Assembly: GCF_026341035.1 (NCBI RefSeq)
Contig: NZ_JAPEOQ010000001.1
Span: 1,364,001-1,428,000, forward strand
Reading direction: 5' to 3'
DNA from: Streptomyces sp. NBC_01016
GTDB lineage: Bacteria; Actinomycetota; Actinomycetes; Streptomycetales; Streptomycetaceae
DNA: 64,000 nucleotides
Both the position numbers and the translations under genes were made by a program. The notes under the pieces are model-generated. The model did no database searches and had not been told where the DNA came from. It saw only the letters and a list, made by a program, of their open reading frames with translations. Below are positions 16,096 to 24,276 of the stretch, one piece after another. The number at the start of each line of letters is the position of its first letter. The first letter of the stretch is position 1.

Positions 16096-16956
16096 ATGGG
16101 GGTCGGACCAGCGATGGTGGTGCAGCAGCACGGGAGCGCGGCCGCTTCGGCACGGGTGGTGGCGGCGGCCGCGGTGGCGTCGGTGGTGGTGGGCGTCGGC
16201 GGATGCGGTGGCGGCGCCGCGGGCGGCGAGCGGAACGCGGATCCGACAGGGACCGTGCGCGGGGCGGCCGACCGGCTGGTCCGCGAGGGCAGTTCACAGG
16301 CGCGTACGTCGATGGAGATGGCCAGCGGCGGGACCCGCGTCACCATCCACGGCGACGGCGTCTACGACTACCGCAAGGGCCTCGGCGAGCTGCGGGTGCG
16401 GCTTCCGCAGGACGCGGCGGGCGACGAGGAGCACCGGCCGATCACCGAACTGCTCGCGCCGGGCGCCCTGTACATGAAGAACCGGGGCGCCGGCGTCCCC
16501 GCCGACAAGTGGGTGCGCGTCGACGTCACGACGTTGACGGACGGAAATCTGGTCACCGGCGGCGCCACCGATCCGCTCGCGGCGGCCGAACTGCTGCGCG
16601 GCGCGCGGAATGTGACGGAGCGGGGCGAGACCGACATCGCGGGCGTACGTACCCGGCACTACAAGGGGGACGTGGAGCTGAGCGTCGCCGCGAAGGCCGC
16701 TTCCGCGGAGCGGAGAGGGGCGCTCGAAGCGGCGGCGAAAGGGTTCCGCAAGGGGCGGGTGCCGTTCGACGTCTATGTCGACGACGAGGGCCTGATCCGC
16801 AAGGTCGTCCACCGGTTCAGCTTCGCCAACGGGCCGGAGAAGGACTTCGCCGTGAGGTCGACGACTCTGTACCGGGGGTTCGGGAAGCCGGTGAAGGTAC
16901 GGCTTCCGGCCAAGGGGGACATCTTCGCGGGCAAGGTCGCCGAGCCCGGACCGTAG
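16096..16956 (+). CDS. LppX/LprG-like (LolA-fold) lipoprotein
   Basis: A 286-residue secreted lipoprotein. A long N-terminal signal (VVAAAAVASVVVGVGGC) ends in lipobox VGGC near residue 37. It is followed by a beta-rich domain with the rhythm of the LppX_LprAFG family: GTVRGAADRLVREGSSQART, then repeated strand pairs such as GDGVYDYRKGLGELRV, ELLAPGALYMKNRGAG and FDVYVDDEGLIRKV. Relatives bind lipids or are of unknown function in Streptomyces. The start ATG at 16096 follows ACGGACAGGC, a modest ribosome site. It is divergent from the CxCGW gene and has no operon partner. Downstream lies an imperfect ~12-bp tandem repeat (16959-17033). Confidence 0.7.
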   Translation: MGVGPAMVVQQHGSAAASARVVAAAAVASVVVGVGGCGGGAAGGERNADPTGTVRGAADRLVREGSSQARTSMEMASGGTRVTIHGDGVYDYRKGLGELRVRLPQDAAGDEEHRPITELLAPGALYMKNRGAGVPADKWVRVDVTTLTDGNLVTGGATDPLAAAELLRGARNVTERGETDIAGVRTRHYKGDVELSVAAKAASAERRGALEAAAKGFRKGRVPFDVYVDDEGLIRKVVHRFSFANGPEKDFAVRSTTLYRGFGKPVKVRLPAKGDIFAGKVAEPGP

Positions 16957-16958
16957 GG

Positions 16959-17033
16959 CCTGCCGCCCGACCTGTCGCCCGATCCGCTGCCCGATCTGCC
17001 GCCTGTCTCGCAGCCCGTTTTGTCGCCCGGCCA
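16959..17033. repeat. Imperfect ~12-bp tandem repeats
   Basis: About six units resembling CTGYCGCCCGAT follow the lipoprotein stop codon (for example at 16961, 16974 and 17022). They lie outside coding sequence, and no function is visible. Confidence 0.5.
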
Positions 17034-17153
17034 TAGGCCTGTCGGGGGCCGGAAATGGTTCTTCCGTGCCATGCGCGGGGCGTGAGCCGGTCCCTACTCT
17101 AGGAAGTCGGCCATTGCGGCCATCGGCTGTTGGTCACGCGGCAGGAAGAGGTG

Positions 17154-17342
17154 ATGAACGTGGCTCCCGTGAGCGGTACGGCGGTTCAGGACCACGTCGC
17201 CCTCGCCGAGATCGAGCTGTGCGGTGAGTTGATCATCGCGGCGTCCGCCGTCTCCGAGGGGCGGCTCAGCGTGGACCGGATCGACGAGGTGCTGCGGGTC
17301 GCCGAGGCGTTGCCCGGCGGACCGGAGGGCGACCGGGACTGA
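17154..17342 (+). CDS. Small hypothetical protein (62 aa), acidic, helical
   Basis: A 62-residue protein beginning MNVAPVSGTAVQDHVALAEI with GGAAGAGG just upstream. It is mostly helical: an ELCGELIIAASAVSEGRL helix is followed by SVDRIDEVLRV and an acidic end. From memory, short proteins with the LxELIIAAS..VSEGRL pattern recur in Streptomyces and are unnamed. It has no signal, membrane helix or metal motif apart from one Cys. It stands alone between the lipoprotein and the strong terminator at 17372, converging with csoR. Confidence 0.6.
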   Translation: MNVAPVSGTAVQDHVALAEIELCGELIIAASAVSEGRLSVDRIDEVLRVAEALPGGPEGDRD

Positions 17343-17371
17343 AACGAGAAGAGCGAGAAGAGCGAGAAGAA

Positions 17372-17413
17372 CGAAGAGGTGGGGGCGCCGGATCCGGCGC
17401 CCCCACCTCTTCG
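17372..17413. terminator. Bidirectional terminator, 42-bp perfect palindrome
   Basis: CGAAGAGGTGGGGGCGCCGG is followed immediately by its exact reverse complement, centred at 17392/17393. It sits between convergent genes (the small protein and csoR) and can end both transcripts. Confidence 0.9.
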
Positions 17414-17437
17414 TAGAACTACAAGTACAGGCAGGAC

Positions 17438-17797
17438 TCAGGTGCGCAGCAGGCGTGCGATCGCCTTCGTGGCCTCTTCGACCTTCTCGTCGATCTCTTC
17501 CCCGCCCTTGAGCGCGGCGTCGGCGACGCAGTGCCGCAGGTGCTCCTCCAGGAGCTGGAGCGCGAAGGACTGAAGCCCCTTCGTGGAGGCCGACACCTGC
17601 GTGAGTATGTCGATGCAGTAGACGTCCTCGTCCACCATCCGCTGCAGGCCGCGGATCTGACCCTCGATCCGGCGCAGCCGCTTGAGGTGCTCTTCCTTCT
17701 GATGGTGGTACCCGTGAATGCCGCGGTCGTGGTCGGTCACGATCTCGGCCTTGTCCGGCACAGCCGGCTGTTCCGTCTGCGTCGCGTCAGTCGTCAT
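17438..17797 (-). CDS. csoR: Copper-sensing repressor CsoR
   Basis: A 119-residue DUF156 family repressor. It keeps the all-helical core (EEHLKRLRRIEGQIRGLQRM) and the Cu(I) ligand set C61 (DVYCIDIL), H86 and C90 (EEHLRHC), the C-H-C triad of true CsoR. Cu(I) binding releases it from DNA to derepress copper export. The ATG at 17797 has GGGAGG upstream. An exact inverted repeat at 17822-17840, 25 nt before the start, is the operator and implies autoregulation. No copA or copZ lies next to it, so its export targets are elsewhere. The neighbouring DUF47/Pit pair matches the S. coelicolor csoR (SCO4136, from memory) context. Confidence 0.93.
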   Translation of the reverse strand: MTTDATQTEQPAVPDKAEIVTDHDRGIHGYHHQKEEHLKRLRRIEGQIRGLQRMVDEDVYCIDILTQVSASTKGLQSFALQLLEEHLRHCVADAALKGGEEIDEKVEEATKAIARLLRT

Positions 17798-17821
17798 CGT
17801 GTCCGTCCTCCCGTGATTTGC

Positions 17822-17840
17822 TATACCCCCTGCGGGTATA
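17822..17840. promoter_or_regulatory. CsoR operator
   Basis: TATACCCCCTGCGGGTATA: perfect 7-bp arms TATACCC/GGGTATA around a 5-bp centre. This fits the known CsoR consensus ATACCCCCxxxGGGTAT and lies directly in front of csoR. Confidence 0.92.
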
Positions 17841-18005
17841 TGATACCGGATTTCCCAAGGATCGTTCCGGTTCGTCCCGCCTCGGCCGGGCCCAGTGCTG
17901 ATCACTGTGCCTGATGGGCGACACTGGGGAGACGCCGGTTAGCCGTGGCCGGATGATGCGCCTAGCATCAGCCTGACCGAATCCAAAGCACCCCGAGGAC
18001 CCCAC

Positions 18006-18626
18006 GTGCGCTTTCGTCTGACCCCCAGGGAGACGAGCTTCTACGACATGTTCGCCGCGTCCGCGGACAACATCGTCACGGGCTCGAAGCTCCTGATGGA
18101 ACTGCTCGGGGCGGATTCCTCCGCCCGGGCCGAGATCGCGGAGCGGATGCGGGCAGCCGAACACGCCGGTGACGACGCCACCCACGCGATCTTCCACCAG
18201 CTGAACTCCTCGTTCATCACGCCGTTCGACCGCGAGGACATCTACAACCTCGCGTCGTCCCTCGACGACATCATGGACTTCATGGAGGAGGCCGTCGACC
18301 TGGTCGTCCTTTACCAGGTCGAGGAGCTCCCCAAGGGTGTGGAGCAGCAGATCGAGGTGCTGTCGCGTGCGGCGGAGCTGACCGCCGAGGCCATGCCCAA
18401 CCTGCGCACGATGGACAACCTCACCGAGTACTGGATCGAGGTCAACCGCCTCGAGAACCAGGCCGACCAGATCCACCGCAAGCTGCTCGCCCAGCTCTTC
18501 AACGGCAAGTACGACGCCATGGAAGTCCTGAAGCTGAAGCAGATCGTCGATGTGCTGGAAGAGGCGGCCGACGCCTTCGAGCACGTGGCCAACACGGTGG
18601 AGACCATCGCCGTGAAGGAGTCCTGA
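18006..18626 (+). CDS. DUF47 (PhoU-like) partner of the Pit transporter
   Basis: A 206-residue all-helical cytosolic protein (begins MRFRLTPRETSFYDMFAASA). The acidic motifs FITPFDREDIYNLASSLDDI and EADQIHRKLLAQLF-type helices are characteristic of DUF47, a PhoU relative. Genes of this family sit directly before low-affinity phosphate transporters and probably gate them. The GTG at 18006 is preceded by CCGAGGACCCCAC. It is followed after 9 nt by the Pit gene, so the two form one operon. Neither a PHO box nor a terminator is seen before it. Confidence 0.9.
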   Translation: MRFRLTPRETSFYDMFAASADNIVTGSKLLMELLGADSSARAEIAERMRAAEHAGDDATHAIFHQLNSSFITPFDREDIYNLASSLDDIMDFMEEAVDLVVLYQVEELPKGVEQQIEVLSRAAELTAEAMPNLRTMDNLTEYWIEVNRLENQADQIHRKLLAQLFNGKYDAMEVLKLKQIVDVLEEAADAFEHVANTVETIAVKES

Positions 18627-18635
18627 GGCCGGCTC

Positions 18636-19634
18636 ATGGACACCTTCTCCCTGATCGTGACGATCGGCGTCGCGCTTGGATTCACGTATACGAACGGTTT
18701 CCACGACTCCGCCAACGCCATCGCCACTTCCGTCTCCACGCGTGCGCTGACGCCCCGTGCGGCGCTCGCGATGGCCGCGGTGATGAACCTGGCCGGTGCC
18801 TTCCTCGGTAGCGGCGTCGCCAAGACGGTGAGTGAGGGGATCATCGCGACCCCCGTCGGCGACAAGGGCATGGGCATTCTGTTTGCCGCCCTCGCCGGCG
18901 CGATCGTGTGGAACCTCATCACCTGGTACTTCGGGCTTCCCTCGTCCTCCTCGCACGCCCTGTTCGGTGGAATGGTGGGTGCCGCCCTCGCGGGCGGGAC
19001 CACCGTCTACTGGTCCGGGGTGTGGGAGAAGATCGTCATTCCCATGTTCACGTCGCCGGTGATCGGCCTCGTCGTCGGTTACCTCGTGATGACGCTCATC
19101 ATGTGGCTGTTCCGGCGGTCCAACCCGCACAAGGCCAAGCGTGGCTTCCGTATCGCGCAGACCGTCTCCGCCGCCGGTATGGCGCTCGGGCACGGTCTCC
19201 AGGATGCGCAGAAGACGATGGGCATCGTCGTGATGGCGCTGGTCATCGGCGGCCACGAGACCTACGAGGACCCGATTCCGGTCTGGGTCAAGATCGCCTG
19301 TGCGCTGATGCTGTCGCTCGGTACGTATGCCGGTGGGTGGCGGATCATGCGGACGCTCGGGCGCAAGATCATTGAGCTGGATCCGCCGCAGGGGTTCGCG
19401 GCCGAGACCACGGGGGCGTCGATCATGTTCGGGTCGGCGTTCCTGTTCCATGCGCCGATCTCGACGACGCATGTCATCACCTCGGCGATCATGGGCGTGG
19501 GCGCCACCAAGCGGGTCAACGCCGTTCGGTGGGGCGTCGCCAAGAACATCGTCATCGGGTGGTTCATCACGATGCCGGCGGCGGCGATTGTCGCTGCGGC
19601 GGCGTATGGGTGTGTGTATCTGGCGTTCGGTTAG
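18636..19634 (+). CDS. pitH: Low-affinity inorganic phosphate transporter, Pit family
   Basis: A 332-residue polytopic permease of the PiT family. Both copies of the family signature are visible: GFTYTNGFHDSANAIATSVS near the N-terminus and GHGLQDAQKTMGIVVMAL in the C-terminal half. Other recognisable segments are NLITWYFGLPSSSSHALFGG and PISTTHVITSAIMGVG. It imports phosphate, probably as metal-phosphate with protons, under phosphate-rich conditions and complements the Pst system that follows on the other strand. The start ATG at 18636 is coupled to the DUF47 gene. The 225 nt downstream contain a dispersed hairpin and a strong bidirectional terminator. Confidence 0.93.
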   Translation: MDTFSLIVTIGVALGFTYTNGFHDSANAIATSVSTRALTPRAALAMAAVMNLAGAFLGSGVAKTVSEGIIATPVGDKGMGILFAALAGAIVWNLITWYFGLPSSSSHALFGGMVGAALAGGTTVYWSGVWEKIVIPMFTSPVIGLVVGYLVMTLIMWLFRRSNPHKAKRGFRIAQTVSAAGMALGHGLQDAQKTMGIVVMALVIGGHETYEDPIPVWVKIACALMLSLGTYAGGWRIMRTLGRKIIELDPPQGFAAETTGASIMFGSAFLFHAPISTTHVITSAIMGVGATKRVNAVRWGVAKNIVIGWFITMPAAAIVAAAAYGCVYLAFG

Positions 19635-19683
19635 GCGGCGACGGGGGTGGATGTCGCCCCCGCCGCCCCTTCCCGTCCCGTCC

Positions 19684-19702
19684 CTGGGGGCTGCGCCCCC
19701 AG
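19684..19702. repeat. Dispersed GGGGGCTGCGCCCCC-type hairpin
   Basis: Arms CTGGGGGC/GCCCCCAG enclose TGC, followed by AGACCCCCCCCTAAAA. It belongs to the same loose family (GGGGCTNNGCCCC then GACCCC) as the copies at 3632, 3707, 33886 and 44145. Here, after pitH, it could act as a terminator. Confidence 0.6.
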
Positions 19703-19772
19703 ACCCCCCCCTAAAAGATTGCGCCCCGCGGCGGAGCCGCTGATGGACACAGCCCCGCGCCCCTAAAAACGT

Positions 19773-19808
19773 GAAGAGGCCCGCCCCTGTACAGGGGCGG
19801 GCCTCTTC
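19773..19808. terminator. Bidirectional terminator between pitH and pstB
   Basis: GAAGAGGCCCGCCCCTGT and its exact reverse complement form a 36-bp perfect palindrome between two convergent operons. It starts with the same GAAGAGG as the terminator at 17372. Confidence 0.9.
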
Positions 19809-19859
19809 TGGTCCCCGTGGTGGCACCGCCATGCAGCACCGCGGGGAGTCGGGGGTGGC

Positions 19860-20636
19860 TCAGCCGAAGCGGCCTGAGATGTAGTCCTCCGTCGCCTGGA
19901 CGGACGGGTTGGAGAAGATGCGTTCCGTCTCGTCGATCTCGATCAGCTTGCCGGGCTGGCCGACCGCCGAGAGGTTGAAGAACGCGGTGCGGTCCGAGAC
20001 GCGGGCCGCCTGCTGCATGTTGTGCGTCACGATGACGATCGTGAACTGCTCCTTGAGCTCGCCGATCAGGTCCTCGATCGCGAGGGTGGAGATCGGGTCG
20101 AGGGCCGAGCAGGGCTCGTCCATGAGGAGGACGTCCGGCTGGACTGCGATCGCGCGGGCGATGCACAGGCGCTGCTGCTGACCACCCGACAGACCCGAGC
20201 CGGGCTTGTTCAGGCGGTCCTTGACCTCGTTCCAGAGGTTGGCGCCCTTGAGGGACTTCTCGACGACGTCGCTGAGCTCGGACTTCTTGTACTTGCCGTT
20301 GAGCTTCAGGCCCGCCGCCACGTTGTCGAAGATCGACATGGTGGGGAAGGGGTTGGGGCGCTGGAACACCATGCCGACCGTGCGGCGCACGGCCACCGGG
20401 TCGACGTGGGAGCCGTACAGGTCCTCGTCGTCCAGGAGCACCTTGCCCTCGACGCGGCCGCCGGGGGTGACCTCGTGCATCCGGTTGAGGGTGCGCAGGA
20501 AGGTCGACTTGCCGCAGCCGGACGGGCCGATGAAGGCCGTCACCGAACGGGGCTCGACGGTCATCGAGATGTCTTCGATCGCCTTGTGGGCGCTGTAGTA
20601 GGCGGTAAGTCCGCTTACGTCGATTCGCTTGGCCAT
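19860..20636 (-). CDS. pstB: Phosphate ABC transporter ATP-binding protein PstB
   Basis: A 258-residue cytosolic ATPase of the high-affinity phosphate importer. Walker A is GPSGCGKST (about residues 35-43), the signature LSGGQQQRL and Walker [14 protein letters not shown]. The spacing and the PstB-specific [19 protein letters not shown] segment leave no doubt. It drives PstA-PstC with phosphate delivered by PstS. It is the last gene of pstSCAB (43 nt after pstA) and ends at the palindromic terminator. Expression should come from the PHO box promoter upstream of pstS. Confidence 0.97.
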   Translation of the reverse strand: MAKRIDVSGLTAYYSAHKAIEDISMTVEPRSVTAFIGPSGCGKSTFLRTLNRMHEVTPGGRVEGKVLLDDEDLYGSHVDPVAVRRTVGMVFQRPNPFPTMSIFDNVAAGLKLNGKYKKSELSDVVEKSLKGANLWNEVKDRLNKPGSGLSGGQQQRLCIARAIAVQPDVLLMDEPCSALDPISTLAIEDLIGELKEQFTIVIVTHNMQQAARVSDRTAFFNLSAVGQPGKLIEIDETERIFSNPSVQATEDYISGRFG

Positions 20637-20679
20637 GGGTTCAGTTCACTTCCGATACGTCGCTGAGGAGATGGCCGCG

Positions 20680-21762
20680 TCAGCGACCGGCGCTCGGGGC
20701 CTTCCAGCGGGCTACGCCGCGGGCCGCGAGGTTGAGGATCATGATGAAGGCGATGAGCACCAGGGCCGCCGCCCAGGCGCGGTCGTACGCCGCCTGGCTG
20801 CCGCCGCTGCTCGCGTACTGCTGGTAGATGTACAGCGGCAGCGAGGCCTGCGGGCCTTCGAACGGGTTGCCGTTGATCAGCGGGTTGCCGAAGACCAGCA
20901 GCAGCACCGGGGCGGTCTCGCCGGCGATGCGGGCGACGGCCAGCATGACGCCGGTCGTGATGCCGCCGATCGACGTCGGCAGGACGACCTTGAGGATCGT
21001 GCGCCACTTCGGGACACCGAGGGCGAGCGAGGCCTCGCGCAGCTCGTTCGGGACGAGCTTGAGCATCTCCTCGGTGGAGCGGACCACGACCGGGATCATC
21101 AGGATGGTCAGGGCCATCGCGCCGGCGAAGCCGGAGAAGCCGAAGCCGAGGATCAGGATCCAGAAGGACAGGATGAACAGGCCCGCCACGATGGAGGGGA
21201 TGCCGGTCATCACGTCGACGAAGAACGTGACGGCCTTCGCGAGCTTGCCGCGCCCGTACTCGACCAGGTAGATCGCCGTGAGGATGCCGATCGGGACCGA
21301 GATCGCGGTGGCGATGCCGACCTGTTCCAGCGTGCCGAGGATGGCGTGGTAGATGCCGCCACCCTCCTGGTACGAGGTCACGAAGCCCATCGAGTGGGTC
21401 AGGAAGTACGGGTCGAGGACCTTGATGCCGCGCGCGATCGTCTCGTAGACGAGGGACGCGAGGGGGACCACGGCGAGGATGAAGGCGACCCAGACGACGC
21501 TGGTCGCGAGGCGGTCCTTGGCCTGGCGGCCGCCCTCGACCTTGGCGGCGAGCGCGTACGAGACGAGGACGAAGAGGAGGGCCGCGAGCAGGCCCCACTG
21601 GATGCGGCTGGTGAGTCCGGCGCCGAGGCCGATGGCGCAGCCGGCGGCGATCGAGCCGACGGCGACGGCCCAGGGGGCCCAGCGGGGCAGGCGCGCGGCG
21701 CTCAGCGTGCTCGGCGGCTTCGGCTTCCCGGGCGTCTTCGCGGGAACGGTTGCGTTGCTCAT
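20680..21762 (-). CDS. pstA: Phosphate ABC transporter permease PstA
   Basis: A 360-residue membrane permease. About eight hydrophobic segments are seen; family members usually have six, so there is an N-terminal extension with two extra helices (residues ~30-75). The cytosolic EAA loop LREASLALGVPKWRTILKVV and the ARIAGETAPVLLL segment are diagnostic of PstA. The start ATG at 21762 overlaps the pstC stop (ATGA), so translation is coupled. It forms the transmembrane channel with PstC. Confidence 0.95.
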   Translation of the reverse strand: MSNATVPAKTPGKPKPPSTLSAARLPRWAPWAVAVGSIAAGCAIGLGAGLTSRIQWGLLAALLFVLVSYALAAKVEGGRQAKDRLATSVVWVAFILAVVPLASLVYETIARGIKVLDPYFLTHSMGFVTSYQEGGGIYHAILGTLEQVGIATAISVPIGILTAIYLVEYGRGKLAKAVTFFVDVMTGIPSIVAGLFILSFWILILGFGFSGFAGAMALTILMIPVVVRSTEEMLKLVPNELREASLALGVPKWRTILKVVLPTSIGGITTGVMLAVARIAGETAPVLLLVFGNPLINGNPFEGPQASLPLYIYQQYASSGGSQAAYDRAWAAALVLIAFIMILNLAARGVARWKAPSAGR

Positions 21763-22769
21763 GCGTTGGCCCCCGAGTACTCCTTGCGGCGGGCGATGAT
21801 CATGCGGGCCGCGCCGTTCACCAGGAGGGTGATGACGAAGAGGACGAGGCCGGAGGCGATGAGGGCGTCGCGGCCCTGGTCGTTGGCCTCGGAGAACTTC
21901 GCGGCGATGTTCTGCGCGAAGGTGCCGCCGCCCGGGTCGAGCAGGCTGGTGTGGATCAGGAAGTCGGGGGAGAGGACCGTGGCGACGGCCATCGTCTCGC
22001 CGAGCGCGCGGCCGAGGCCCAGCATCGAGGCGGAGATGATGCCGGAGCGGCCGAAGGGGATCACCGACATCCGGATGACCTCCCAGCGGGTCGCGCCGAG
22101 CGCGAGCGCCGCTTCCTGGTGCATCTGGGGGGCCTGCCGGAAGACCTCGCGGGAGACGTTGGTGATGATCGGCAGGATCATGATCGCCAGCAGGATGCCC
22201 ACGGTGAGCAGGGTGCGCGGGGCGCCGCCCTGGTAGTCGAGGACGCCGGTCCAGCCGAAGTAGTCGTCGAGCCAGTGGAACAGGCCGGTCATGTGCGGCA
22301 CGAGGAAGAGCGCGCCCCACAGGCCGTAGACGATGGACGGCACGGCGGCCAGCAGGTCGATGACGTAGGCGATGGTCCCGCTCAGCTTCTTCGGCGCGTA
22401 GTGCGTCAGGAAGAGCGCGATGCCGACGGCGATCGGGACCGCGATCACCATGGCGATGATCGAGGTGACGATCGTGCCGAAGGCGAGGACGGCGATGCCG
22501 AAGACGGGCGGGCTCGCGGTCGCGTTCCACTCGAAGGTGGTGAGGAAGTTGCCCTCGTTCTTCGAGAGGACCAGCGAGGCGCGGTAGGTCAGGAAGACCG
22601 CGATCGCGGCCATGATCACCAGGAGCAGGATGCCCGAGCCGCGCGAGAGGCCGAGGAAGATCCGGTCTCCGGGGCGGGTGGCGCCGCGGGCGGCGCGCTT
22701 CTGCTCGGCTGGTGAGGGGCGATCGGTGGGCGCCGGTGGTGGCGCCGGTGATTGCGTGGTTATGTCCAT
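21759..22769 (-). CDS. pstC: Phosphate ABC transporter permease PstC
   Basis: A 336-residue membrane permease with six core helices. Its EAA motif is HQEAALALGATRWEVIRMSV, and SMLGLGRALGETMAVATVL matches PstC. A Pro/Ala-rich cytosolic tail of ~40 residues precedes the first helix. I place the start at ATG 22769 (MDITTQSPAPP) with GGAG upstream; the frame is open further but enters the intercistronic hairpin. It lies 126 nt after pstS, and that gap holds a strong stem-loop which probably lowers expression of pstCAB relative to pstS. Confidence 0.95.
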   Translation of the reverse strand: MDITTQSPAPPPAPTDRPSPAEQKRAARGATRPGDRIFLGLSRGSGILLLVIMAAIAVFLTYRASLVLSKNEGNFLTTFEWNATASPPVFGIAVLAFGTIVTSIIAMVIAVPIAVGIALFLTHYAPKKLSGTIAYVIDLLAAVPSIVYGLWGALFLVPHMTGLFHWLDDYFGWTGVLDYQGGAPRTLLTVGILLAIMILPIITNVSREVFRQAPQMHQEAALALGATRWEVIRMSVIPFGRSGIISASMLGLGRALGETMAVATVLSPDFLIHTSLLDPGGGTFAQNIAAKFSEANDQGRDALIASGLVLFVITLLVNGAARMIIARRKEYSGANA

Positions 22770-22850
22770 GGGGGTTCTCCGGTCTGCGAAGTCCCGTCCC
22801 TTGTAAGGGCGTTGAGAGCTACGGGGCTTCTGGCGGCGGTGCACCGGACG

Positions 22851-22889
22851 GTGCGGGCCACCCGGGGTCAACCGGTGAGTGGCCCGCAC
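22851..22889 (-). terminator. Intercistronic stem-loop between pstS and pstC
   Basis: GTGCGGGCCAC (22851-22861) and GTGGCCCGCAC (22879-22889) form a perfect 11-bp stem starting 7 nt after the pstS stop. There is no T-run, so partial termination or 3'-end stabilisation of pstS mRNA is more likely than full termination. Confidence 0.7.
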
Positions 22890-22895
22890 GCTGGG

Positions 22896-24023
22896 TCAGC
22901 TGATGCCCGCGACGGTCTCGCGGACCTTCTTGTTGATCTCGGTGGGGATCGGGGCGTAGCCCAGGTCGGCGAGGGCGGCCTGGCCCTCGTCGGAGGCCGT
23001 GTAGCCCAGGAAGGACTTGGTGGCGGCCAGGCTCTCCGCCTTGTTGCCCTTGTCGCAGACGATCTCGTACGTGACCAGGGTGATCGGGTAGGCGCCCGCG
23101 GCCTTGGTCGCGTAGTTCAGCTCCAGGGCGAGGTCCTTGCCGGTGCCCACGACCTTGGCGTCGGCGATCGCCTTCGTGGCGTTCTCCGTGGTGGCCTTGA
23201 CCGGGTCGCCGGCGCCGGTGTCGATGTCGACGGTGTTCACGCCGTCCTTGGCGTAGGACAGCTCGACGTACGTGATGGCGCCGTCGGTCTGCTTCACCTG
23301 CTGGGCGAGGCCGGAGGAGCCCTGCGCGGACTGGCCGCCCTTGGCCTGCCAGGCCTTGCCGCCCTCGTACTTCCAGTCGCTCGGGGCGGCGGCCTTCAGG
23401 TACTTGGTGAAGTTGTCCGTGGTGCCGGACTCGTCGGAGCGGTGGAACGCCTGGATCTTGGTGGACGGCAGCTTGGCGTCCGGGTTCAGCTTCTTGATCG
23501 CCGGGTCGTTCCACTTGCTGATCTTCGAGTCGAAGATCTGGGCCAGCGTCTTGGCGTCCAGGGTCAGGTTGTCGACGCCCTGGACGTTGAACGCGACGGC
23601 GATCGGGCCGCCGACCATCGGCAGGTCGATGCCCTGGCCGCCCTTGCAGACCTTCTTCGAGGCGGCGACCTCTTCGGGCTTGAGCGCCGAGTCGGAACCG
23701 GCGAAGGCGACCTGGCCCTGGTTGAAGGCGGTGACGCCGGCGCCGGAGCCGTCGGGCTTGTAGTTGAGCTGCACGTCGGAGCAGGCCTGCGCGTAGGCCT
23801 GGCGCCAGGCGTCTATGGCGTTGGCCTGGGCGGACGAGCCGATGCCGAGGAGCTGGCCCTTGGCGTCGTCGCACTTGATGTTGCCCGCCTTGGCGGCGGG
23901 GCTGGTGCCGCCCGAGCCGCCGCTGGTGTCGTCGGAGCCGCACGCCGTCAGCGCCAGGGCGCCGGAGACGGCGAGTGCACCGAGGGAGAGGGCACGGAGC
24001 CGGTTCTTGCGCTGAAGCTTCAC
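22896..24023 (-). CDS. pstS: Phosphate-binding lipoprotein PstS
   Basis: A 375-residue periplasmic-type solute-binding lipoprotein. The signal peptide runs to lipobox LTAC (C28), followed by a Ser/Gly-rich tether and the PstS fold. Phosphate-binding segments are recognisable: GIGSSAQANAIDAW, QVAFAGSDSALKPEE and FHRSDESGTTDNFTKYL. It captures phosphate outside the cell for PstCAB. Upstream lie an 11-bp PHO box pair (24209-24230) and three TTCTCAG heptamers (24103-24123). It is probably the most highly expressed Pho-regulon protein of the locus. Confidence 0.97.
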   Translation of the reverse strand: MKLQRKNRLRALSLGALAVSGALALTACGSDDTSGGSGGTSPAAKAGNIKCDDAKGQLLGIGSSAQANAIDAWRQAYAQACSDVQLNYKPDGSGAGVTAFNQGQVAFAGSDSALKPEEVAASKKVCKGGQGIDLPMVGGPIAVAFNVQGVDNLTLDAKTLAQIFDSKISKWNDPAIKKLNPDAKLPSTKIQAFHRSDESGTTDNFTKYLKAAAPSDWKYEGGKAWQAKGGQSAQGSSGLAQQVKQTDGAITYVELSYAKDGVNTVDIDTGAGDPVKATTENATKAIADAKVVGTGKDLALELNYATKAAGAYPITLVTYEIVCDKGNKAESLAATKSFLGYTASDEGQAALADLGYAPIPTEINKKVRETVAGIS

Positions 24024-24102
24024 CTTCGGATGTTCCTTCCAGGAGCCGCCGGCCTTCTCTGTCTCTGTGGCGGCGTGCGATCTGCGGAGGGTTCGTTCTT
24101 GG

Positions 24103-24123
24103 TTCTCAGTTCTCAGTTCTCAG
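24103..24123. repeat. Three tandem heptamers in the pstS leader/promoter region
   Basis: TTCTCAG occurs three times head to tail (24103, 24110, 24117), that is CTGAGAA in the pstS direction, 80-100 nt upstream of the start codon. Short direct repeats upstream of pstS linked to carbon-source control have been reported in S. lividans (from memory); these may be equivalent. Confidence 0.7.
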
Positions 24124-24208
24124 TCGAGCGGTGGGCGGTTCCCGGAAGCCGGGGGCTCACCGCGTCGTAAGGCTGAAATTAGGCAGATCAGGTGAAGCGG
24201 CCGATGGG

Positions 24209-24230
24209 CGTGAGTGAACGCGGGGTGAAC
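24209..24230 (-). promoter_or_regulatory. PHO box (PhoP-binding direct repeats) of pstSCAB
   Basis: On the minus strand GTTCACCCCGC (24230-24220) is followed immediately by GTTCACTCACG (24219-24209). These adjacent 11-bp direct repeats match the Streptomyces PHO consensus GTTCACCnnnn. A weaker third unit, GCTTCACCTGA, sits at 24198-24188. Confidence 0.93.
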
Positions 24231-24276
24231 CTAAGCGGGCGGTGCGGTTAGGTCACGGTGCGGCTACGGAGGGTGA

